Positions 23,703 to 36,909 of a stretch of DNA of 64,000 bases are shown piece after piece (position 1 is the stretch's first letter; each line of letters opens with the position of its first letter). The stretch lies in assembly GCF_042651065.1 (NCBI RefSeq), contig NZ_JBHSCH010000016.1, positions 1 through 64,000 on the forward strand, read 5' to 3'. The notes under the pieces were generated by a model. It did no database searches and was not told the DNA's origin. It worked only from the letters and a program-made list of their open reading frames with translations. This stretch comes from Pseudoroseomonas aestuarii. Lineage in GTDB: Bacteria; Pseudomonadota; Alphaproteobacteria; Acetobacterales; Acetobacteraceae. Made by a program: the position numbers and the translations under genes.

Positions 23703-24650
23703 TCAGGCCGCCAGGAGGTGCAGGGAGAACAGGCCCTGCGGGTCCTGCCACACTGCCTCGGGCCGCCAACCCGTCTCGCGCGCCATGGCCTGGAAGGCCT
23801 CCGGTGCGCGCTTGTAGCTGTTCTCGGTGTGGATGCTCTCGCCGGCGCTGAAATGGATCGTCTCGCCGGCCACCGAGACGGATTGCGCGGTGTCGCTGCG
23901 CAGATGCATCTCGATGCGGCTCTCCGCCACGTTCCACACCGCCTGGTGTGAGAACCGCGCCAGGTCGAAATCCGCCGCCGCCTCGCGGTTCAGCCGGTGC
24001 AGCAGGTTGAGGTTGAAGGCGGCCGTGACGCCGGCGGCGTCGTCATAGGCGGGGATCAGCACCGCCGGCGATTTCGGCAGGTCCACCCCGACGAGGAAGC
24101 GCGCACCCTGCCCGAGCGAGGCGCGCACCGCGCCCAGGAAGGCCAGCGCCGCCTCGGTGTCGAGGTTGCCGATGGTGGAGCCGGGGAAGAAGCCCAGCAG
24201 CGGTGCCGGTAGCGGCGGCAGAGCGATGCGCCGGTTGAAGTCGCACACCTGCGGATGCACCGCGACGGCGGGGAAGCGCGCGCGGATCTCCCGCGCCGAG
24301 GCCTTCACGGCCCCCTCCGCGATGTCGAGCGGCACGTAGGCGGCCGGCGCCTCCAGGGCAGAGAGCAGCAATGCCGCCTTGGTGGCGGAGCCCGCGCCGT
24401 ATTCCACCACCGAGGCGCCGCGCCCGATGCGTGCGTGCAGCTCCGGCCCCACCTGCCGCAGCAGCGCGAGCTCGGTGCGGGTCACGTAGTATTCCGGCAG
24501 GGTGGTGATGGCCTCGAACAGCCGGCAGCCTTCCGGGTCGTAGAGCAGATGCGGCGGCAGGGTCTTGCGCGGGGCGGCGAGGCCGCGCAGCGCGGTCTCG
24601 GCAACCAGCGGGTCGAAGGCGCTGGCCTTGGCGGTGGCGACGGCACGCAT
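23703..24650 (-). CDS. egtD: L-histidine N-alpha-methyltransferase
   Basis: 315 residues, the usual EgtD length. It makes hercynine by three SAM-dependent methylations of histidine, the first step of ergothioneine synthesis. Motifs are LLYDPEGCRLFEAITTLPEYYVTRTE (in pieces: YDPEGCRLF, LPEYYVTRTE), the SAM-binding EYGAGSATKA and LLGFFPGSTIGN, all hallmarks of the EgtD/DUF2260 family. The ATG at 24650 is 6 bases past the egtB stop with GAGGAG upstream; a GTG at 24659 would overlap that stop (GTGA). It is downstream of egtB in a two-gene operon. No egtA, egtC or egtE is adjacent, which fits the shorter EgtB/EgtD route known in other bacteria. Confidence 0.93.
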   Translation of the reverse strand: MRAVATAKASAFDPLVAETALRGLAAPRKTLPPHLLYDPEGCRLFEAITTLPEYYVTRTELALLRQVGPELHARIGRGASVVEYGAGSATKAALLLSALEAPAAYVPLDIAEGAVKASAREIRARFPAVAVHPQVCDFNRRIALPPLPAPLLGFFPGSTIGNLDTEAALAFLGAVRASLGQGARFLVGVDLPKSPAVLIPAYDDAAGVTAAFNLNLLHRLNREAAADFDLARFSHQAVWNVAESRIEMHLRSDTAQSVSVAGETIHFSAGESIHTENSYKRAPEAFQAMARETGWRPEAVWQDPQGLFSLHLLAA

Positions 24651-24655
24651 GCGGG

Positions 24656-25918
24656 TCACTGCTCCTCGGCGAGGCGGAGGCCGGTGAACTGCCAGCGCCG
24701 GTCGGGATGGAAGAAATTGCGGTAGGTCAGCCGCGCATGATCGGGCGGCGTGGCGAGCGAGCCGCCGCGCAGCACCATGGTGTTGATCATGAACTTGCCG
24801 TTGTACTCGCCCACCGCGCCCGGCGGCGGGCGGAAGCCGGGATAGGGGCGGTAGGCGCTGCCGGTCCATTCCCAGACGAAGCGGCCGGCATCCTCCAGCA
24901 GGCCGCGGCGGGCGGCGGCCTCCCACTCCTCCTCCGTCGGCAGGCGCTTGCCGGCCCAGCGGGCGAAGGCATCCGCCTCGTACCAGCTGACATGCCGCAC
25001 CGGCGCCGCCGGATCGAGCGGGCGCAGCCCGCCGGGCGTCATCTGGCACCACTGGCCGCCGCGCTTCTCCCAGTAGAGCGGGGCTTCCCAGCCGCCCTGC
25101 TGCGCCGCGCCCCAGCCCTCGGCCATCCAGAGCAATGGCTGGCGGTAGCCGCCATCGGCGATGAAGGCACACCACTCGGCGTTGCGCACCAGCTGCGAGG
25201 CGATGCGCCCGGTGGGCACCAGCGCGTCGTGGCAGGGCCGCTCATTGTCGAAGGCGAAGCCGGAATGCAGCGCGCCGATGCGCACGATGCCGCCCTCCAG
25301 CGGCTGCATCGCCGCGCTCTCGCGCGAGGGGGGCGCAGGCTCCTGCCAGTCCGGGATCATGGCGGGGCGCAGCGGGTTGAAGGAGAAGGCGTGCAGCAGG
25401 TCGGTGATCAGCAGCTCCTGGTGCTGCTGCTCGTGCTGCAGGCCCAGTTCGACGAGATCGGCCAGCTCCGCTGTCGCGCCGCGCTCCAGCAGGCGCTCCA
25501 TCGCCGCGTCCACATGGGCGCGGTACTCCCCCACCTCGCTGGCCGAGGGCCGGGTGAGCAGCCCCCGCTGCGGCCGGGCATGGCGGGGCCCGACCTGTTC
25601 ATAATAGGAGTTGAACAGGTAGGAGAAGCGCTCGTCGAAGGGGGTGTAGCCGGGGAGATTGGGGCCCAGCACGAACTGCTCGAAGAACCAGGTGGTGTGG
25701 GCCCGGTGCCATTTGGCGGGGCTCGCATCCGGCATCGACTGGATGCACTGGTCCTCGTCGCTGAGGGCGGCCGCGAGGCGGTCGGTGTGCTGTCTTACCC
25801 GCCGCCAGCGCGCGGCGAGGACGACGTCCTCCTTCTCCGCGACGCTCAGCACCGGGGTGCGTTCCGCCAGTGCCGGAAGTGGCCGGGATGGAAGTCTGGC
25901 ATGGGCGCCCTCCCTCAT
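24656..25918 (-). CDS. egtB: Ergothioneine biosynthesis sulfoxide synthase
   Basis: 420 residues. Non-haem iron enzyme that joins hercynine with a thiol donor (Cys or gamma-Glu-Cys) using O2. The N-terminal DinB-like half has the iron ligands: WHRAHTTWFFE (His71) and HEQQHQE (His162, His166). The C-terminal formylglycine-generating-enzyme-like half has VRHVSWYEADAFARWAGKRLPTEEEWE (cited in parts: HVSWYEADAFARWAGKR, LPTEEEWE) and NGKFMINTMVLRGGS. The start at 25918 leaves a leader of about 30 bases after the predicted EcfG-type promoter; a GTG at 25939 would leave almost none. It is divergent from the glgE operon, with matching promoter types on both sides. Confidence 0.92.
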   Translation of the reverse strand: MREGAHARLPSRPLPALAERTPVLSVAEKEDVVLAARWRRVRQHTDRLAAALSDEDQCIQSMPDASPAKWHRAHTTWFFEQFVLGPNLPGYTPFDERFSYLFNSYYEQVGPRHARPQRGLLTRPSASEVGEYRAHVDAAMERLLERGATAELADLVELGLQHEQQHQELLITDLLHAFSFNPLRPAMIPDWQEPAPPSRESAAMQPLEGGIVRIGALHSGFAFDNERPCHDALVPTGRIASQLVRNAEWCAFIADGGYRQPLLWMAEGWGAAQQGGWEAPLYWEKRGGQWCQMTPGGLRPLDPAAPVRHVSWYEADAFARWAGKRLPTEEEWEAAARRGLLEDAGRFVWEWTGSAYRPYPGFRPPPGAVGEYNGKFMINTMVLRGGSLATPPDHARLTYRNFFHPDRRWQFTGLRLAEEQ

Positions 25919-25953
25919 CGTGGTTGGCCGGGCACACACCCGGCCTGAGCGCT

Positions 25954-25978
25954 AACGGTGCCGGCGCCGGGAGGTTGC
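25954..25978 (-). promoter_or_regulatory. Putative EcfG-type promoter of egtBD
   Basis: On the minus strand GCAAC (25978-25974), 16 bases, CGTT (25957-25954). One mismatch to GGAAC-N16-CGTT. It faces away from an identical pair of boxes for glgE that begins 22 bases to the right. Confidence 0.55.
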
Positions 25979-25999
25979 GGGATTGCGGCCCTTCCTCAC

Positions 26000-26024
26000 G
26001 CAACCTTGGGCGGCGCCCGGCGTT
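26000..26024 (+). promoter_or_regulatory. Putative EcfG-type promoter of the glgE-treY operon
   Basis: GCAAC (26000-26004), 16 bases, CGTT (26021-26024), continuing to GC so that CGCAAC and GTTGCG form an inverted repeat. The predicted transcription start is near 26031, which rules out the TTG at 25983 as start codon of glgE. Confidence 0.55.
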
Positions 26025-26072
26025 GCGAGCCCACAGCCTTCCACGCCACCGGCGACAAAGGACGCATCTCTC

Positions 26073-29000
26073 TTGCCTGATGCCGCTTTCCCCAACGCCA
26101 TCTATTACATGAACCCCCTTGCCGTCGGACCCCTCACCGGAGCGATGGATCTCTGGAAGGAGGAGTTCGGGCGCGTCGCCGCGCTGGGCTTCGGCAGCGT
26201 GGCCCTGGCGCCGCCTTTCGAGCCCGGCCTGGAGGGCGACCTGTTCCAGCCGCGCGATCTCGCGCGGCTGCACCCGGCGCTGGGCGGCGGCGCGGCGCTG
26301 GAGGCCCTGCGCGGGCTGGCCGAGGCGGCACGCGCGCAGGGTCTCTCGGTCATCCTCGACCTGCCCACGGCCCGGATGGCGCGCGACGCCGTCCTGCTGC
26401 GCCAGAACCCGGGCTGGAAGGCCGGCGACCCCGACCGGGACGCGCCGCCGGACCCGCGCGGCCAGCCGGGGGTGGCGCTGGCCGATCCCGCGCCGGCCGC
26501 CCTCCGGTCGTGGTGGGCCGCCCGGCTCGTGGAATGGGCGCAGGCCGGCATCGCCGGCTTTCGTTGCCTTTCGCCCGGCGCGGGGAAGGCGTTCTGGCAG
26601 CCGCTGATCTCCGCCACGCGGGAGGCGGCGCCGGATACGGCCTTCATCGCCTGGGCGCCCGGCCTGCCGGCCGGCGCAGTGCCGGGGCTGGCGGGCGCTG
26701 GCTTCGACCTCGTGGCATCCTCCCTGCCCTGGTGGGACTTCTCGGCCGCGTGGTGGCCGGACGAGGTAAGCCGCCTCGCCCCCGTGGCGCCGCTGCTGGC
26801 GGCACCGGAGGCGCCCTTCGCCCCGCGCCTCGCCACCCGCCATGCAGACCGTGCCGAGGCTGGCCGCGCCGCGCTGCGCGCCCTGCGCTTCGCGACCCTC
26901 TCCGGCACGGCCTGGATGCTGCCGATGGGCTATGAGTATGGTGCCATCCATCGCATGGGCCAGGGCGCTGGCGAGGCCCGCGATTTCGCCGCGCTGCGCC
27001 GCGCGCCAAGGCTGGACCTGACGGGGGCGGTGCGCGAGGCCAATGCGGAGCGTGCCCGGCTGCCCGCCGCGCAGGGCCGCGCCGCGCCAGCCCTGCTCTC
27101 CGCCCCGCATGCGCCGGTGGCGCTGCTGCGCGAGGCTGCGGACAGCCGGATGGTGGTGCTGGCGAACCCCTCCCTGCGCCACCCCGCGAAACTCTCCGCC
27201 GCGCAGGTCACCGGATTGCTGCCCCGGCCGGGCAGCCTGCCGCAGAACGCCATCACCGCCGAGGGCCGGCTTGCGCTGGCGCCGGGAGAAATCCGCAGCA
27301 TGCCGATCGACGACGTGGCCGATATCCAGCTGCCTCTGGCCGATGAGGGAGAGGCCGTCGGCCAGGCCATCTCGGCGCCCCGCATCGCCATCGAGGCCAT
27401 GCAGCCGGCCGTGGACATGGGCCGCTTCCCGGTGAAGCGCCCGGTGGGCCAGGCGGTGATCGTCACCGCCGACGTGTTCACCGAGGGGCACGGCAAGATC
27501 GCCGTCCGCCTGCTCTGGCGCGCCGCCGACGCCGAGGGCTGGCGCGAGGTGCCGATGGTGCACACGGTGAACGACATCTACACCGCCGCCTTCGTGCCCG
27601 AGCGGGTGGGCCGGCACGAATACACGGTGGAGGCCTGGGTCGACCACTACGCCGCCTTCCGCGACGAGATCACCAAGAAGCATGCCGCCGGCGTGCGCAT
27701 CGCGCTGGAGCGGCAGGAGGGGCTGATCCATCTGGAGAAGGCGCAGCCGCGCCTTTCCGGCGCCGAGGCGGAGGCGCTGGCCGGGCTGGTCGCGCAGCTC
27801 CGCAGCGCCGACGACGCGACGGCCGTGGCCCTGTTCACCGCGCCCGAGACGGTGCGGCTGATGACGCTGGCCGATGACCGCCCCTTCCGCGTGCGCGAGG
27901 CCCCGCTGCCGCTGGATGTGGAGCGCCGCGCCGCCGGCTTCTCCTCCTGGTACGAGATCTTCCCGCGCTCGCAGAGCGGCGACGCCAACCGCCACGGCAC
28001 CTTCGACGACGTGATCCGCGCTCTGCCCCGGGTGCGGGACATGGGCTTCGACGTGCTCTACTTCCCGCCCATCCACCCGATCGGCAAGAAGAACCGCAAG
28101 GGGCGCAACAACACGCTGACGCCGGGGCCGGACGATCCGGGCAGCCCCTACGCCATCGGCTCCGAGGAGGGCGGGCACGACGCCGTGCACCCCGAGCTCG
28201 GCACCATCGAGGATTTCCGCCGCCTGCGGGACGCCGCCGCGCAGCACGGGCTGGAGCTGGCGCTGGACTTCGCCATCCAGTGCTCGCCCGACCACCCGTG
28301 GCTGCGCGACCACCCGGAATGGTTCGAGTGGCGCCCGGACGGCTCCATCCGCTACGCCGAGAATCCGCCGAAGAAGTACGAGGACATCGTCAACGTCGAT
28401 TTCTACAAGCCCGGCGCCATGCCGGCCCTGTGGCTGACGCTGCGCGACATCGTGCTGTTCTGGGTGGGCGAGGGCGTCAAGCTGTTCCGCGTCGACAACC
28501 CGCACACCAAGCCCCTGCCCTTCTGGGAGTGGATGATCGGCGAGGTGCGGGCGCGCGATCCGGAGGTGGTGTTCCTCTCCGAGGCCTTCACGCGGCCGAA
28601 GGTGATGTACCGGCTGGCCAAGGTGGGCTTCGGCCAGTCCTACACCTACTTCACCTGGCGCAACACCGCCTGGGAGATGCAGCAGTACCTGGAGGAGCTG
28701 AACCAGCCGCCGGTGCGCGACTTCTTCAAGCCGCATTTCTTCGTCAACACGCCCGACATCAACCCGGTCTTCCTGCAGAACAGCGGCCGGCCCGGGCACC
28801 TGATCCGCGCCGCGCTGGCGGCCACCCTCTCCGGCCTCTGGGGCGTCTACAACGGCTTCGAATTGTGCGAGGCGCGGCCCGTGCCGGGCAAGGAAGAGTA
28901 CCTCGACAGCGAGAAGTACGAGATCAAGGTGTGGGACTATGACCGCCCTGGCAACATCACCGGCGAGATCACCGCGCTGAACCGCATCCGCCGGCAGAAT

Positions 29001-29315
29001 CCGGCGCTGCACTCGCATCTCGGCGTCACCTTCCTGCGCTCCAACCACGAGGGCATCCTGCTCTACGTGAAGATGACGCCGGAGCGGGAGAACGTCGTCC
29101 TGGTCGCGGTCTCGATGGACCCGCACCAGGCGCTGGAGAGCCATATCGAGCTGCCCCAGTACGCGATGGGCCTGCCGAACGGCGCCGGCCTCGTCGCCGA
29201 GAACCTGATGCAGGGCGGTGAGGAGGTGTGGCAGGGCACCCACCGCCGCCTCCGCCTCGACCCGCACGCCATGCCCTTCGCCATCTGGCGCCTCCGCGCC
29301 GCCGACAAGGCCTGA
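26073..29315 (+). CDS. glgE: Alpha-1,4-glucan:maltose-1-phosphate maltosyltransferase, fused N-terminally to a degenerate GH13 domain
   Basis: 1080 residues from TTG 26073 (AAAGGA upstream; ATG 26109 is the alternative). It transfers maltosyl units from maltose 1-phosphate to the end of an alpha-1,4-glucan. Residues 1 to about 430 are an amylase-like domain starting IYYMNPLAVGPLTG; where GH13 enzymes have the nucleophile this reads GFRCLSPG, so it is probably inactive. The GlgE part has its own N-domain (about 435-545), then AAGFSSWYEIFPRS, PPIHPIGKKNRKG, nucleophile Asp808 in FRVDNPHTKP, acid/base Glu837 in LSEAFTRPK and Asp895 in NTPDINP. Fused forms of this size are known in alphaproteobacteria. 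First gene of a seven-gene operon; the EcfG-type promoter is about 50 bases upstream. Confidence 0.93.
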   Translation: MPDAAFPNAIYYMNPLAVGPLTGAMDLWKEEFGRVAALGFGSVALAPPFEPGLEGDLFQPRDLARLHPALGGGAALEALRGLAEAARAQGLSVILDLPTARMARDAVLLRQNPGWKAGDPDRDAPPDPRGQPGVALADPAPAALRSWWAARLVEWAQAGIAGFRCLSPGAGKAFWQPLISATREAAPDTAFIAWAPGLPAGAVPGLAGAGFDLVASSLPWWDFSAAWWPDEVSRLAPVAPLLAAPEAPFAPRLATRHADRAEAGRAALRALRFATLSGTAWMLPMGYEYGAIHRMGQGAGEARDFAALRRAPRLDLTGAVREANAERARLPAAQGRAAPALLSAPHAPVALLREAADSRMVVLANPSLRHPAKLSAAQVTGLLPRPGSLPQNAITAEGRLALAPGEIRSMPIDDVADIQLPLADEGEAVGQAISAPRIAIEAMQPAVDMGRFPVKRPVGQAVIVTADVFTEGHGKIAVRLLWRAADAEGWREVPMVHTVNDIYTAAFVPERVGRHEYTVEAWVDHYAAFRDEITKKHAAGVRIALERQEGLIHLEKAQPRLSGAEAEALAGLVAQLRSADDATAVALFTAPETVRLMTLADDRPFRVREAPLPLDVERRAAGFSSWYEIFPRSQSGDANRHGTFDDVIRALPRVRDMGFDVLYFPPIHPIGKKNRKGRNNTLTPGPDDPGSPYAIGSEEGGHDAVHPELGTIEDFRRLRDAAAQHGLELALDFAIQCSPDHPWLRDHPEWFEWRPDGSIRYAENPPKKYEDIVNVDFYKPGAMPALWLTLRDIVLFWVGEGVKLFRVDNPHTKPLPFWEWMIGEVRARDPEVVFLSEAFTRPKVMYRLAKVGFGQSYTYFTWRNTAWEMQQYLEELNQPPVRDFFKPHFFVNTPDINPVFLQNSGRPGHLIRAALAATLSGLWGVYNGFELCEARPVPGKEEYLDSEKYEIKVWDYDRPGNITGEITALNRIRRQNPALHSHLGVTFLRSNHEGILLYVKMTPERENVVLVAVSMDPHQALESHIELPQYAMGLPNGAGLVAENLMQGGEEVWQGTHRRLRLDPHAMPFAIWRLRAADKA

Positions 29316-29318
29316 TCC

Positions 29319-32603
<3,285 letters not shown>

Positions 32604-32606
32604 CGC

Positions 32607-34772
<2,166 letters not shown>

Positions 34773-34776
34773 TCCC

Positions 34777-36909
34777 TTGCCCCTGCTCCCCGACTGGCTG
34801 CTGCCGGGCCGTCCCGACCCGCTCGGCGCCACCTGGGACGGGCTGGGGATCAACTTCGCCGTCTTCTCGGCCCATGCGACCCGGGTGGAGCTGTGCCTCT
34901 TCGATCCCTCGGGCCGCAAGGAGATGGCGCGCCTCCCCCTGCCGGAATGCACGGACGAGGTGTGGCACGGCTACCTGCCCGAGGCACGCCCCGGGCTGAT
35001 CTACGGCTACCGCGCGCACGGCCCCTACCACCCGGAGCAGGGCCACCGCTTCAACCCGAACAAGCTGCTGCTCGACCCTTATGCGCGGCAGCTCTCCGGC
35101 ACCCTGCGCTGGTCGGACGCGCTGTTCGGCCACCGCCACGGCCCCGGCCGCACCGACCTCAGCTTCGACCGGCGGGACAGCGCCGCCGCCATGCCGAAGG
35201 GCGTGGTGGTGGACGACGCCTTCAACTGGGGCGACGACCGCCCCCCCGCCGTGCCCTGGGACCGCACGGTGATCTACGAGGCGCATCTGCGTGGCCTGAC
35301 CATGCGGCGGGAGGATCTGGTGCCCCGCGAGCGTGGCACCTTTGCCGCCCTGGCCAGCCCGCCGATGATCGAGCACCTGCTGAAGCTCGGCGTCACGGCG
35401 GTGGAGCTTCTGCCGGTGCAGGCCTTCCTGCAGGACCGCTTCCTGGTGGAGAAGCGCCTGCGCAACTACTGGGGCTACTCCCCCCTCTCCTACTTCGCGC
35501 CGGAGCCCGCCTATCTCGCCAGCGGCGGGCTGGACGAGATCCGCGTCGCCATCCGCCGGCTGCACGCCGCCGGCATCGAGGTGATCCTCGACGTGGTCTA
35601 CAACCACACCTGCGAGGGCGATGGGCTCGGCCCCACCCTCTCCTGGCGGGGCCTCGACAATGCCAGCTACTACCGCCTGCAGCCCGGCGAGGAACGGCGC
35701 TACATCGACGAGACGGGCTGCGGCAACACGGTGAACCTCGCCCACCCGCGCGTGCTGCAGATGGTGATGGACAGCCTGCGCCACTGGGCCACCGCCTACC
35801 GCGTGGACGGCTTCCGCTTCGACCTGTGCAGCACGCTGGGGCGGGAGGGCAACAACGGCTTCGACCCCGGCTCCGGCTTCTTCGACGCCATCCGCCAGGA
35901 CCCGGTGCTCTCCCGCCTGAAGCTGATCGCCGAGCCCTGGGACATCGGGCCGGGCGGCTACCAGCTCGGCCACCACCCCCCCGGCTTCTCGGAATGGAAC
36001 GACCGCTTCCGCGACGGGGTCCGCCGCTTCTGGCGCGGCGATGCGGGGCTGCGCCCCGATCTCGCCGCCCGCCTCTCCGGCTCCGGCGACCTGTTCGAGA
36101 AGCGCCGCCGCCGCCCCTGGGCCTCGGTCAACTTCGTCGCCGCGCATGACGGCTTCACGCTGGAGGACCTCGTCAGCCACGCGGAGCGGCACAACGAGGC
36201 CAATGGCGAGGAGAACCGCGACGGGCATGGCGAGAATTTCAGCGCCAACTGGGGCGTGGAAGGCCCGACCGACGACCCCGACATCCTGGAGCTGCGCGGC
36301 CGGCTGAAGCGCGCCATGCTGCTGACGCTGCTCGCCGCGCACGGCACCCCCATGCTGCTCGGCGGCGACGAGTTCGGCCGCACCCAGCGCGGCAACAACA
36401 ACGCCTATTGCCAGGACAATGAGGTGTCCTGGTTCGACTGGGCGCTGGCCGCCACCCCGGCGGGGCAGGAGCTGGCCGCCTTCACCGCCCGCGCCGCCGC
36501 GCTGCGCCGCCAGCACCCCACCCTGCGCAGCCCCGTCTTCCGCCACGGGCAGACCGAGCCCCTGCCCGGCATGCCCGACACCGCCTGGTTCGACGCCGAT
36601 GGCGCGCCGATGACGCCGGAGCGCTGGAACGATCCCGAGGGCCGCGTGTTGCTGCTGCGGCGTGCCGGCCCGGCCCGCGGCGAGGGGGCGGAGAGCGAGG
36701 GGGTGGAAGTGACGCTGCTGCTGCTGAACGCCTCCGGGCGGGACCGGGTGGTGACGCTGCCCTCCCCCGCCCTGGCCTGGATCTCGGTGCTCGACAGCGC
36801 CGAGCCGGAGGCGCCCGGCCATCCGGTGGGCGGCGCAACCCTGCGTCTGGCCGCACGTTCCGCCCGTCTGCTGGTGGCATTGCCGCCCCTTGAGGATCAT
36901 CCCGGATGA
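34777..36909 (+). CDS. glgX: Glycogen debranching enzyme GlgX (isoamylase type)
   Basis: 710 residues. It hydrolyses alpha-1,6 branches of glycogen-like glucans. CBM48 at the N-terminus (PLGATWDGLGINFAVFSAHA), then GH13_11: Asp349 (YRVDGFRFDLCS), Glu386 (IAEPWDIGPGGYQLG) and Asp458 (VAAHDGFTLEDLV), plus GGDEFGRTQRGNNNAYCQDN. The start is a TTG at 34777, chosen because GGAGGG sits 9 bases before it and the family begins here; no ATG fits. Its stop overlaps the treZ ATG (ATGA). Confidence 0.94.
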   Translation: MPLLPDWLLPGRPDPLGATWDGLGINFAVFSAHATRVELCLFDPSGRKEMARLPLPECTDEVWHGYLPEARPGLIYGYRAHGPYHPEQGHRFNPNKLLLDPYARQLSGTLRWSDALFGHRHGPGRTDLSFDRRDSAAAMPKGVVVDDAFNWGDDRPPAVPWDRTVIYEAHLRGLTMRREDLVPRERGTFAALASPPMIEHLLKLGVTAVELLPVQAFLQDRFLVEKRLRNYWGYSPLSYFAPEPAYLASGGLDEIRVAIRRLHAAGIEVILDVVYNHTCEGDGLGPTLSWRGLDNASYYRLQPGEERRYIDETGCGNTVNLAHPRVLQMVMDSLRHWATAYRVDGFRFDLCSTLGREGNNGFDPGSGFFDAIRQDPVLSRLKLIAEPWDIGPGGYQLGHHPPGFSEWNDRFRDGVRRFWRGDAGLRPDLAARLSGSGDLFEKRRRRPWASVNFVAAHDGFTLEDLVSHAERHNEANGEENRDGHGENFSANWGVEGPTDDPDILELRGRLKRAMLLTLLAAHGTPMLLGGDEFGRTQRGNNNAYCQDNEVSWFDWALAATPAGQELAAFTARAAALRRQHPTLRSPVFRHGQTEPLPGMPDTAWFDADGAPMTPERWNDPEGRVLLLRRAGPARGEGAESEGVEVTLLLLNASGRDRVVTLPSPALAWISVLDSAEPEAPGHPVGGATLRLAARSARLLVALPPLEDHPG

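Noticed and set aside
25983..26072. TTG at 25983 as start of glgE, extending it by 30 residues
   Set aside because: The extension runs across the predicted -35 and -10 boxes (26000-26024) and has no ribosome site; TTG 26073 has AAAGGA upstream.
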